From: Coemansia sp. RSA 922
Lineage: Eukaryota > Kickxellomycota > Kickxellomycetes > Kickxellales > Kickxellaceae
Assembly (NCBI GenBank): GCA_027577415.1
Contig: JANBQS010000219.1
Location: forward strand, 1 to 25,837
DNA length: 25,837 bases
Direction: 5' to 3'
The notes beneath the pieces were generated by a model that was not told where the DNA came from, searched no databases, and worked only from the letters and a program-made list of their open reading frames with translations. Numbering within the stretch: position 1 is the first letter of the stretch; each line of letters opens with the position of its first letter. Below, in pieces: positions 9,080-17,823 of the stretch. The position numbers were made by a program, and so were the translations under genes.

Positions 9080-10957
9080 TCAGCCCCGACTGCGCTCAGA
9101 GCTGTGTGCCACATCGCTGTGCCTGGCCAAAACATCGAGAAGATTCGCTATGATAGCGTCGATATGGTTATTGCGCAAGACAAGCGGATCGCGCTCGACA
9201 CCTGGTGCTGGCACAGCAACAGGCATACCTACATCCCTCACTTGCCGATTAGGTACTGGGCAGGTGCCACTGCATCCTGGGTGAAGGAATAGCACCCTGT
9301 ATATATCCTCCGCCAGGTGGGACAATGTACCAAAAGGGTTCTGCATTCTGTTCAGAATACGCTCTTCAAATGCAGCAAAGGAACTCATGTGGAGGCGCTT
9401 AGTGTCGGCGATATCAGCAGCAGTGCCTCGGTTCCAGTTCTTGATAGGGAGATGTGGTTTGTTCCTCGCGGCATACTCCACAGCATACGCCGCTCGCTGA
9501 TCTTGGTTAACACCAAAGGTACCCAGCCAGCACACAAGATACAGTATGGACTCCAAATCGTCAAGAAGTGTGCGGACATCTCTAGGGTTCTCCAAGCAGC
9601 GAATGGACTGAAACAGCATAAGCTCCGGCACTTCAACAGTACCAGCGCTATCGCCGTCATAGGAGGCATAGTCAAACTCAGCCAGTACTCCCTTCACTCC
9701 GCTTGCCGTTGGCTGGAGCAAAATTGCGCGATTGCTAATATTGCCGTGAAGGATCTTGCACTTTGTATACATGGCATTGAGTGCTACCATAGCGTCGGCG
9801 ACTGCAACAATGGCTTGGCTCTCGTTATCTGCCTCGGAAATCATGTTCCCGGTCCACTTTGCCATAGTGCGCCTGTGCTGGCGAACACATCTGCTGGGCG
9901 AGCCTTGGTCATTGTCGCTATCCTTCGCCACATCTTGGGTCATACTTGGCAGTCCTGCAAAAGCTGTATCAGTCGAATCGGCGACGACAGTTTTGCCTCG
10001 ATTAATGACCACAGGTCCAGCACCCACGAGCTGAACAAAGCTGTCGCTAAACTTGTTGGATTTGTCAAATTCGGCATGTAGGACGTTGAGGAACAAGCTC
10101 TCATGCGAATCGTCTGCAGAGCTGCCGCCTGTAGTCATCCACAGGTCCTTGATTAAAAATGCCGGCTTGTCCATCGACTCGGGATTATCTGATGCGGCAA
10201 AGTATCTGGCATGGCACCCAAAAAGATGATCTGTTGCTCCAAGGCACCGCTGGCTATAGTACGTCCGGGGCTCCGCTTTGCCTGTACTCCTATCCATCTC
10301 GTGAACATCAATCTCGAGATAAGGACCACCGACACGCCTATCAACAATGTATCTGATGCTCGGGTCGAATCCAAGACGGTCGACAGAGCACAACGACCAG
10401 TCGACAAGTAGCGAGATAAATGCCCGACGTCCCTTTTCGCCAGAAATATCCATCGCAGTTGACGCCCAGATATCGTCGGGACCAAAAATGTATGCATGAA
10501 TAGTGCGGTTAGATACGGTCAGTCCCCAGGCGAACCGCCGGTTGTGCTGGTTGAAAAACAGTGCCTTTGTCTTTGAAGCCAGTCTTAGCTCGGCTTTGGT
10601 ATAGTTGTCTGGATGCCCTACCATCTCTGCATCGGCAAATACCAGGTGGGGAGCTGGCGCCGCTTGCTTTTCCATGCTGCTGCTGAGCGGAAACATGCCA
10701 CACTCGACACTAAAAAAGTCCGTGGGGTTGACGTATCCTGGCATATATAAGTTGGTGGAGCTGTCGGAGTCAGCTGAATCGATGTCGGTGTGCTCAGCGT
10801 CAATGTTCTTGTTGGCAATAGGCAGTATCAGTCGACAGTCCCCTGGCTTAAGAAACCCAGTATCGCCATGGTATCTAAAGTGCTCCTTGATGTGGTGCGC
10901 AATAAATAGCATAAACAATTCAAACAAAAGGGCGGCACTGTCAGCTCTCAAATGCAT
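9080..10957 (-). CDS. FunK1-like protein kinase homologue, catalytically degenerate
   Basis: From ATG 10957 this encodes 625 residues. The fold is that of the fungal FunK1 family: a long N-terminal region with FGPDDIWAST and LLVDWSLCSVDRLGFDP, a PAFLIKDLW strand in the N-lobe, LHGNIS for the catalytic loop, AEFDYAS for the DFG region, and the hallmark DDLESILYLVCWL helix. Key residues are altered. The catalytic Asp is Asn406 (HGN instead of HGD/HRD), the metal-binding Asn is Ala411, and the DFG Asp is Glu427. It is therefore likely a pseudokinase, although the ORF is long and the rest of the fold intact. The same frame continues upstream to 11374 across a single TGA at 11060-11062, so 10957 may be only the first usable ATG of a damaged gene. 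FunK1 genes are strongly expanded in some fungi; the role of this one is unknown. Confidence 0.8.
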   Translation of the reverse strand: MHLRADSAALLFELFMLFIAHHIKEHFRYHGDTGFLKPGDCRLILPIANKNIDAEHTDIDSADSDSSTNLYMPGYVNPTDFFSVECGMFPLSSSMEKQAAPAPHLVFADAEMVGHPDNYTKAELRLASKTKALFFNQHNRRFAWGLTVSNRTIHAYIFGPDDIWASTAMDISGEKGRRAFISLLVDWSLCSVDRLGFDPSIRYIVDRRVGGPYLEIDVHEMDRSTGKAEPRTYYSQRCLGATDHLFGCHARYFAASDNPESMDKPAFLIKDLWMTTGGSSADDSHESLFLNVLHAEFDKSNKFSDSFVQLVGAGPVVINRGKTVVADSTDTAFAGLPSMTQDVAKDSDNDQGSPSRCVRQHRRTMAKWTGNMISEADNESQAIVAVADAMVALNAMYTKCKILHGNISNRAILLQPTASGVKGVLAEFDYASYDGDSAGTVEVPELMLFQSIRCLENPRDVRTLLDDLESILYLVCWLGTFGVNQDQRAAYAVEYAARNKPHLPIKNWNRGTAADIADTKRLHMSSFAAFEERILNRMQNPFGTLSHLAEDIYRVLFLHPGCSGTCPVPNRQVRDVGMPVAVPAPGVERDPLVLRNNHIDAIIANLLDVLARHSDVAHSSERSRG

Positions 10958-11059
10958 GGATGACTGCTTGCTAGTCCACTTCAAGATGTCCCTGGCATAT
11001 GCGTCTAGAGGCTCGTTGGCTGATACTGTGCCTCGAGGGTCGCTGGCACCCAGTTTGCT

Positions 11060-11374
11060 TCATGTATTGTAAGCATGCCCTTTGAACGGAGCTACCATCA
11101 ACAGGCGAGTCTCCAAATCCGCAGTTATATTGCTGGCAATATTGCCTACCACTGTGCAGAGATCTGGATCACAAGGAGTGGCTAGGTGGCATACAGCCTT
11201 ACAGCTACGATGCAAAATGTGCTGCATTAGATCGTCGAGACCATCGTCACAATTGCCAGAGATATCACTGAAGCTAAGGTCTTTGCCGGCCAGTATACTG
11301 AAGTCTACCTTGTCATTAACCATCGTTGATCCGGATGGCAAGTGCACTTCCTCTGTTGTCAAATGCGTAGTCAT
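11060..11374 (-). pseudogene. Upstream in-frame segment of the FunK1-like gene, cut by TGA
   Basis: From ATG 11374 there are 104 sense codons ending in TGA at 11060-11062. Reading on in the same frame gives 34 more open codons to ATG 10957, including NEPLDAYARDILKW. The shared frame and protein-like composition suggest this is the original N-terminus of the FunK1-like gene. I found no intron with a consensus donor and the right phase that removes the TGA; the only frame-preserving option uses a poor GTTCAA donor and gives a 45-bp intron. A nonsense mutation, a base error or a separate small ORF are the alternatives. Confidence 0.45.
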
Positions 11375-11779
11375 AGATAAATAAGGAAGCGCAGACGTCA
11401 AAGGTGTAAACAAAATAAGAAGATAAATGCAAATATGTGTACTTCACGTATAGAAAAAACAAAAGAAAATATACAAAAGGAAGACAAATGGATGGAAAGT
11501 AAAAGACAGCAACAGTTGTGGCAAAGTGCTGCGGAGCAGAGTGACGTCAGTACAAGCCACTTGCTAGATTCTGTGCTGCGGTCTGTGATGTCACTTGCAC
11601 ACGCCATTAACTAAAAGATATTCCAGCCATGGCCCGGTCACACTCAGGTGGCTGGAAGACTGAGTAAATTTTAGTCCGTAGCTCAGACAAATACAGCAGC
11701 TGAGCACAATATACTTGAACATAGCACTTATATTACAATTCAAGTGTATTTATTTGTAGCGCTCACATTTGATCTAGCT
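11375..11779. other. Divergent region between FunK1 gene and FunK1 pseudogene
   Basis: A/T-rich 405 bp with A-rich tracts around 11440-11500. It should contain the promoter of the minus-strand FunK1-like gene. I see no gene, tRNA or clear TATA box in it. Confidence 0.4.
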
Positions 11780-12685
11780 CCAAGGAGATGAAATCAACAA
11801 TTTAGCGGCATCAGAGAGTCGCCGGTTAGTACTGCCATTTGATGGTGTAGATTTCGTCATGCCTGGATCTGATGATGGTATCAGGCCAGACGTCACATTG
11901 TGTTTGCGGGGCATTCACTCAAAAGTCGGCCTACAGGGGGATGCGCATTACTGTGATGCTCTGCTATCGTCGTCGAGGTCAAGAAAAACCCAGCCGATCT
12001 TGTCGATGGAGTGGCGCAACTTGGCGGATATGAGCTACACGTCCTGCGAAACCAATGTGACTGTCAAGGCCCTATCGGCGTAGTAGTTTGCGGCTCCACT
12101 GCACATATTGTCATATTTGGGCTCGATGCAGTTTGGGCGTCTACAGGTGCTAACCTGGCTACACCTGCTGGCCGACATACGTTCATCCGTCAACTAGTGG
12201 ACCGGTCGCTATGTACTGCCGACAGGCACAACTATAGTAGTACCTATTAGCGATGTCAACCATAAAGACAATAAACAGAGGAGCCCGTACCACCACCTCT
12301 TATTGTATATAGGGCTGTCATTACCAATTGGCAATTTTACAGTCGTGAATGCCGGCAGGTCACAGATACACTTACAGGCCAGCGCCGGCGCTATATTCTC
12401 ATGTGGCACAATATTGTAATGGCTAGACCACCGAGTTACTTACTAGTCGATGACTGGGCGTTTTCGGCTATGACGAGCTGGCACTACACCAGAGATGAGG
12501 CTGGGCTGCTCAGGCGTATCTGGACAAACTTCGCTAATAACGACAACCTTCGGGGTACAGTCCCAAAAGTAATAATAGTAGAGCGTGTATGTCAGAGACG
12601 TGGAGAAAACAACTTTGTCAAGGGCAACACTGTGACATCATATAGCAATCTGAGCAAGTTACCCCAAAACACAACATTGCAATAG
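11780..12685 (+). pseudogene. Decayed and truncated FunK1-like kinase copy
   Basis: Pieces in two frames match the neighbouring FunK1-like protein in order. RRLVLPFDGVDF (from about 11832) matches its RLILP region. A frameshift near 11972 separates DALL from VVEVKKNPADLVDGVAQLGG, a FunK1 hallmark. FGLDAVWAST and QLVDRSLCTADR (about 12118-12230) match FGPDDIWAST and LLVDWSLCSVDR. After a stop at 12248-12250, PPSYLLVDDWAF (about 12430) matches PAFLIKDLW. The homology ends at 12685 before any catalytic loop, so the whole C-lobe is missing. An intron between about 12236 and 12338 could explain one stop, but not the frameshift or the missing half. It lies head-to-head with the intact gene and is probably a duplicate that decayed. 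Confidence 0.75.
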
Positions 12686-13135
12686 TAAGAATATACTTAG
12701 CTTATTTCTTGGGTTTGCCATATCCAAGAAAGCAAGCAATATTATAGAGGCAAAAAAAGAATTTCAAGATAAGGAGAAAATATTTTGTAGCTCTCCATCT
12801 AGACACTGGGCAGGTGAGGGTATAAATACCAACAAAAAAAAAAAAAAAAAAAACTGATCATCACATTGATGCGCCAGCCCTTGATATCACAGTGCGACTT
12901 CAGCCTTCATCAGATGTTGATCTTATCTGGAACGTCTACATGTGATACCGCACTCAGCTTATATTGTTATGAAGACTTACCATGTCAACATACTCGACCA
13001 AAGACTCAGATGACTATGTAGAAACCTTACTCTTAAATAATATATAGCCTGTTATTAACAGGCCTAACTAATGTAGTGGAATCCTAAAGCTCAAGGGAAT
13101 GGTGAGCAAGATAATGTCATTTTTGTAACAATAAA
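12686..13135. other. Intergenic region with orphan TATA box and A20 tract
   Basis: A perfect TATAAATA at 12821-12828 is followed at once by A20 at 12834-12853. Downstream on the + strand only very short frames occur, the longest starting near 12983 with about 21 codons. No functional gene is supported. The 3' end of the minus-strand F-box-like gene lies at the right edge. Confidence 0.4.
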
Positions 13136-14871
13136 TTAAGGACTTTGTATTGGTACCTCTCTGTAAACTAGGCGGCCAACCGATTCGGCGTATGGCTTTA
13201 ATGGATCGTTGAAAGAAGCCCATGCGATCTTACGGCCAAAGCCATTGCGCAGCTTTAGAGGAAGGTCAACATGTACAACGTTGGGACACAAGACAGCGAA
13301 CAGCATGGCCGAATGGACTATAATATCGATTGGTGTATCTTTATCATCTGCATCTAGCACCCGCCATGTCCTAAAGTTGCTGTTCAGCGGATAGTACTTT
13401 GTGTGGAGACGACTGGGACGCTCTTCTACGGGAATATCCTCAAATAGTCCTAGCATAAATAACTTGCAGCTACAGCTAGCCAAACCCGGGATCGCAGATA
13501 TAATCTTGATTATACTGCTAGTCAAAATCCTGATGTTGCGCAGTTCCAAGTGCTGGAGAGTCGCCGTACCTGGTGTATCGCGTATAGCACGGTACATCCG
13601 TAAACTAGTGGTATCCTCATCTTGCTTTAGCGTTACCGCCACCTCCAACATGCGCTGAACTTGTTGCTCTATGGACACTTCAGCGCTACCATCTACAAAC
13701 TCCTTGTCTTCTGTAGTAACTTCACCAATACTGATCCGATTCATTCGAGTGACTTTGCTTCTCTCAAGCACGCCAAATCGGCCTAGTATGTTTCGGCCAA
13801 TTGTACCGAATGGAATTTGAAGATACTGGAGCGTCCCGCCATTGCCCCTGAAAATCAAGTCGTCGTCAAATGGATACCCACCGCTCAAGTCTAGCGTCAA
13901 CAGCTTTGGAAATGGGGCCGCATCATTGACCGCCGCCCAAGTCGTAGTGTAAGGAACAACGATAACTTTCAACGATAAAGACTCCAATTCACTGTAGATC
14001 GCTGAAACTTCGGTGCCGCCATAGATTAGGTCAAGCCAGTTCTTCTCTTCTGCGATTTTGATATCAAGTATCTTTAGTGTAGCCGCGTTGTGATAAGCAA
14101 GCCGGGCAAAAGGTGTGCAGGACACGTTGGGGCCATGGGCAATACTTGTCAGTCCGGATACGCCCTGTAGGCTCAGCGATAGCGGAAAGTCTCCCGCCGA
14201 GGTCTGCGCAGCCTGGCCTAGCGTATAACGAACGTCCAAGCTCGTAACCTTGCCTTTATATAACTCGGATACTAGCGCATCGTACAGCTTCTCGTAACTC
14301 GGCCCAGTTTCGCTGAAGCTAAGGAACCAAAGGGACACGCTTCTCGCAACAGGAGTTAGGCACAGAAGGGAGCGAGCAAAGTCGACCACATTCTCTTTGG
14401 TAGTCACCGTAGTCGTACTAGCGTCGACATCGGCAGCCTTGCTTAGAAGAAGTACTAGAGTATTGGCGGTTGGAAAAGAGAGATTCTCATACTGTATCGT
14501 GGACAAGGCCTCGCAGAACGCCCCGTCACACACAAACTGCCAGAGGTATAGCGGCACAACGACTCTTTTAACCAGGCGGGACTTGCGGAACCGCGGGTAC
14601 GAAAAGCTGGCAGGCCATGCGGGAATTGTCACTTTAATTGCTCGACTAGAGTAGTTGAAAGCAAGTGTGCAATTGTCGCATATAGACTCTAGAGCAGCTG
14701 TATGCCAGCCCTCGCTGACCATGAGAAGCGGAGCAAGGACGGCTTTTTTTTCTCGTTGTGCTTGTTGATGTCGATACCAAACGAGGTTCTTGAGCGACCC
14801 TCTAGATACGCGACAACCTTACGCACTATCAGCATAGGCAGAGTTTGGAATAACGGCCGTGTTGAGCCCAT
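13136..14871 (-). CDS. F-box-like/LRR-type protein, frame broken at an A8 tract
   Basis: The main frame (14722 to the TGA/TAA end at 13136) gives 528 residues of leucine-rich, LRR-like sequence without the expected N-terminus. That is found just upstream in another frame: ATG 14871 begins MGSTRPLFQTLPMLIVRKVVAYLEG, an F-box-like helix pair starting with LP as in the paralogue at 17824-19476. The two join if the ribosome or polymerase shifts -1 at A8 (14744-14751), giving KKK then AVLAPLLMVSEGWHTAAL, which continues the F-box-like motif. The predicted full product is about 578 residues. A shared block FPKLLTLDLSGG...FDDDLIFRGN...TLQYL near 13820-13915 marks the family. F-box proteins usually recruit substrates to SCF ubiquitin ligases, but here the domain is divergent and the role unknown. 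It could be a functional frameshifted gene, a young pseudogene or a homopolymer sequencing error. Confidence 0.65.
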
Positions 14872-15827
14872 GGTAGTGTTGAAGTCAAAGTCGGGTAAAA
14901 AAGGTATAGCAAATAAGAAGATCAAACGGAGCGAAACACGAAAGGAAAAACTATGCAAGAGAGAAGACAAAAGTTTTGCTGACAACATTATCAGCCTAGA
15001 TGCGACCAAAATCAACCACAAGCCACACTAAGCACTGTCTGTCAACAATCGTCAAGTGACGGTACTCAGTAGACACTTACCCACGTGGTGTAGTGGTTGC
15101 CCCACTAGCGCCAGACACCCGCAGTTTTGGAGAAATGCTGCGAAGAAGCAATATAGACAATAGGCGCATAGCACACCAGGATAGGTTGCTTGCTTCCGCT
15201 TCTACACACATTTTTTGTATGCGCTTTTACCACACAACACCAATTGCCAAATCATAACAACGATGTACTGGCGATCTGAGAGGACCATATAGGCTTGCCA
15301 ATTCGGTCTCGATCGGTCGGACTTTGGGATTGCTGCGGAACTCGCCATCCTATCGCGATTCTAGATAGTGCTCAGAATGCCTAACCCAGCTCAGATCCTT
15401 CCAGATTCAAGATAGTGAGTGTTATCTGCTATGAGTTAAACGATACATCGGTTTCTCAAGAATACCCAACAACCTTGTATTTGTAATCTCAATTAGTAAG
15501 CACGACTAGAGCATTCCATCCGGACACACCCGATACTTGTCAGTAAAGGAATGGTGCTACAAGCTCTTGGTTGGGGGATTGTTTTAAAATAGACCAATCA
15601 AAAGAGGGAAGTATGTTTGTCAGCGCAGTCGTCGGCTTTGGGGAACTCCGAATGGTGTCCATATTACACTACTACACGAATCTCGCAGTCACGAAGAATG
15701 GGGAGTTCTAGCCAATCCTTTAGGTACGTTCACCACGTCACACCGCCTTTGCCTGACAAACCTTGTCCCTCGATGAAATAAAAGTGAAGCAGCTAAGTAC
15801 TTGCTACAGAAGGAACTCTCCCTTTTG
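14872..15827. other. Intergenic region between F-box-like gene and OYE
   Basis: About 950 bp without a convincing gene. It should hold the promoter of the minus-strand F-box-like gene at the left and the upstream region of the OYE gene at the right. A tRNA-like 5' half is present near 15083-15135 but lacks a B box. GACCAATCAAAA near 15592-15602 contains a CCAAT box on the + strand, about 235 bp before the OYE TATA box. Confidence 0.4.
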
Positions 15828-15835
15828 TATAAAAG
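15828..15835 (+). promoter_or_regulatory. TATA box of the OYE gene
   Basis: TATAAAAG lies 90 bp upstream of ATG 15925, a normal distance for a fungal RNA polymerase II promoter with a short leader. It also argues that the earlier in-frame ATG at 15763, which lies upstream of the TATA box, is not the start. Confidence 0.7.
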
Positions 15836-15924
15836 CAGCTCGCCATGGACTTCAAACAATCGTATTCAGCTACATCACATACATCACATTTTTCTCATTA
15901 CAGGATTACTTCTCCTTAGCTATC

Positions 15925-17148
15925 ATGTCGCCTGCTATCATAAAATCTCAAGACTTTTACCAAAGCCAGGCAAACCCGTCGCCTGGCACGGCTATCGAGC
16001 CTCCTGCTGCTGCCATTGTACAAGGCTTTGCACAGGGACCTAACCCGAACCCGCTACCCAAGGCATTCCAGCCTCTGACGATTCGCAACTACACGATCAA
16101 GAACCGGATCTGGGTCAGCCCGATGTGCACGTACTCGTCTGACGACGGATACGCCACCGACTTTCATCTCGCTCACTACAGTCAGTACGCCATGCGTGGC
16201 GCCGGCCTGATAGTGGTAGAAGCCACCGGCGTGCTTCCCGAGGGTCGCATCACGCCAAACTGCTTGGGTATTTGGAAGGACGAGCACGTCGAGAACCTCT
16301 CCCGGATCGTCAACCACGCGCACAAGTACGGAGCCGTCATGGGCATCCAGCTGGGCCACAGCGGACGCAAGGGCAGCACTATTCCATTGCATCTCTATGG
16401 CACTCGCGACACACTACATGCTAGTGACAGCGATGGTGGCTGGCCCAACAACGTCTACGGTCCATCGCCGATCGCCTACGACGACCAACACTATACGCCT
16501 CGGGAAATGACCATCACAGACATCGGTGCAGTTCAGCAGGCGTTTGTTGATGCCGCAGTGCGCGCTGACAAGGCTGGATTCGACGTCATTGAGCTGCACG
16601 GCGCCCACGGCTACTTGATCTACGAGTTCTTGTCTCCGCTGTCCAACCACCGCACAGACAGCTACGGCGGCTCCTTTGACAACCGCGTCCGCTTCCTAGT
16701 CGAGATCATCCGTAAGATTCGCCAGGTGTGGCCAAAAGAAAAACCGCTGTTTGTACGCGTTTCGGCCACCGACTGGGTCGAGGGCGGATGGACTATTGAC
16801 GACACTGTGGCGCTGGCCAGGATCGTATCCGCCGAGGGCGTCGATCTCGTCGACTGCTCTACGGCCGGCAACGACCCGCGTCAGAAGATCCCACTTGCGC
16901 CTGGCTTCCAAGTTCCGTTTGCTACGGCTGTCAAGGAGCAAGTTCCCGAGATTTTGACTGGCGCTGTGGGCCTGATCACCAAGCCGAGCCAAGTGAGCGA
17001 GATCACTCAAAATGACAAGGCCGACGTGGTGTTTGCCGCTCGCGAGTTTTTGAGGAACCCGAGCTTTGTGCTTAGTACCGCTCACGAGCTTGGAGTCTAC
17101 ATCAAGTGGGCAAACCAGTACGAGCGAGGACGCGTGAAGACCAAGTAA
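15925..17148 (+). CDS. Old Yellow Enzyme family NADPH dehydrogenase (YqjM-like, class II)
   Basis: The 407-residue protein is a TIM-barrel FMN ene-reductase that uses NAD(P)H to reduce activated C=C bonds. Class II (YqjM/xenobiotic reductase) features are clear: SPMCTYSSDDG with the redox-tuning Cys68, QLGHSGRK (the His-Ser-Gly-Arg-Lys FMN/substrate loop), and ELHGAHGYLIYEFLSP with substrate-binding His225/His228 and Tyr230. SNHRTDSYGGS follows and GAVGLI near the C-terminus contributes to the FMN phosphate site. Length is somewhat above bacterial YqjM (about 340) because of a Pro/Ala-rich N-terminal extension of about 45 residues before the first strand. ATG 15925 is preferred over the in-frame 15763 since a TATA box lies between them and the intervening peptide has no OYE homology. 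No targeting signal is obvious. Natural substrates are unknown; roles in detoxifying electrophilic or oxidised compounds are usual for the family. Confidence 0.95.
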   Translation: MSPAIIKSQDFYQSQANPSPGTAIEPPAAAIVQGFAQGPNPNPLPKAFQPLTIRNYTIKNRIWVSPMCTYSSDDGYATDFHLAHYSQYAMRGAGLIVVEATGVLPEGRITPNCLGIWKDEHVENLSRIVNHAHKYGAVMGIQLGHSGRKGSTIPLHLYGTRDTLHASDSDGGWPNNVYGPSPIAYDDQHYTPREMTITDIGAVQQAFVDAAVRADKAGFDVIELHGAHGYLIYEFLSPLSNHRTDSYGGSFDNRVRFLVEIIRKIRQVWPKEKPLFVRVSATDWVEGGWTIDDTVALARIVSAEGVDLVDCSTAGNDPRQKIPLAPGFQVPFATAVKEQVPEILTGAVGLITKPSQVSEITQNDKADVVFAAREFLRNPSFVLSTAHELGVYIKWANQYERGRVKTK

Positions 17149-17267
17149 TCATTTAACTAAGGCGCAGTTAGTCTTCCCTATATTTAATTTTCCCTATAAT
17201 GTATTACAAATGTCACTTTTAAATAGCCTTAGTATCCCCTTGTGTGTTTAGTACTTTGCTTGCTTGA

Positions 17268-17480
17268 GTGGAGGCGGCAAAAAAGACCATACAGGGTCCG
17301 AGAAGCCGCCCTACTTGCGCGAAAGGAGGAAACGCAGTGCTCGTTGGACATGGTCTCAAGGAACCGACGTTGAGAGGTTGGGGCGATGACAGCATACAAG
17401 ACATCCGAAAGAGGAGCTTGAGTATGCGATGTATTGATGGATATGATAATAGGTTTAATGGTGTAGATGTAAGTAAAAGA
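17268..17480 (-). pseudogene. Truncated relic of an F-box-like gene
   Basis: The minus strand reads APLSDVLYAVIA and, shortly after, RRFLETMSNEHC. These match LPSDILRLVLQY and WRLETLEFICRE at the N-terminus of the F-box-like gene at 17824-19476, with the roughly 30 residues between them deleted. It is followed by no LRR region: the frame ends near 17220. The leader and upstream DNA of this relic are also duplicated (17465-17790). It is thus what remains of a tandem copy. Confidence 0.6.
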
Positions 17481-17790
17481 AAACAGTTGGAAGCCTGATG
17501 AATAAAATGCAGAAATAATGTACCCACTGAGAAATAATTCAAGTGCGCTTTCACAGTTAATAATCCTTTGGCCACATTTTTGTTTTGCTCTTTTTAACCA
17601 CCCAGTCTTTCTTTTGGGAAAAAGACAAATGACGCACTCCTTTGATTTGAGACATGTTTTGAGCTAATGAACTAGCAAGTTGCGGAGTTTCGTTTACTCG
17701 AAGCAAAAGAATGAATGACTAAAAATGGGCTCTGGTAGCTATATTAAAAGAAGCAATAACAAAGCGATTACTAACATAAACCCCCTTGTC
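17465..17790 (-). repeat. Diverged direct repeat, copy 1 (promoter/leader of F-box relic)
   Basis: This segment aligns by eye with 19503-19840 in the same orientation. Shared blocks include CAGTCTTTCTTTTGGGAAA versus CAGTCTCTCTTTTAGGAAA, GACATGTTTTGAGCTAATGA versus GACATGTCTCGAAGTAATTA, and ACTCGAAGCAAAAGAATGA versus ACTTGAAGCAAAATAATGA. The spacing between copies is about 2.03 kb, the size of one gene unit, as expected for tandem duplication. Confidence 0.7.
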
Positions 17791-17823
17791 TCAGCTACGT
17801 AAAATATCATAGTACTTAGCGAC

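Noticed and set aside
9317..10081. 254-codon + strand frame opposite the FunK1-like gene
   Set aside because: It is the antisense shadow of a protein with clear FunK1 motifs and shows no domain of its own.
10355..10380. GGGTCGAATCC, similar to a tRNA B box
   Set aside because: It lies within the FunK1-like coding sequence, with no A box or cloverleaf around it.
14702..15031. 109-codon + strand frame
   Set aside because: It is antisense to the F-box-like N-terminus, which has family support.
15763..15924. N-terminal extension of the OYE frame from ATG 15763
   Set aside because: The TATA box at 15828-15835 lies inside it and the peptide has no OYE similarity; ATG 15925 is better.
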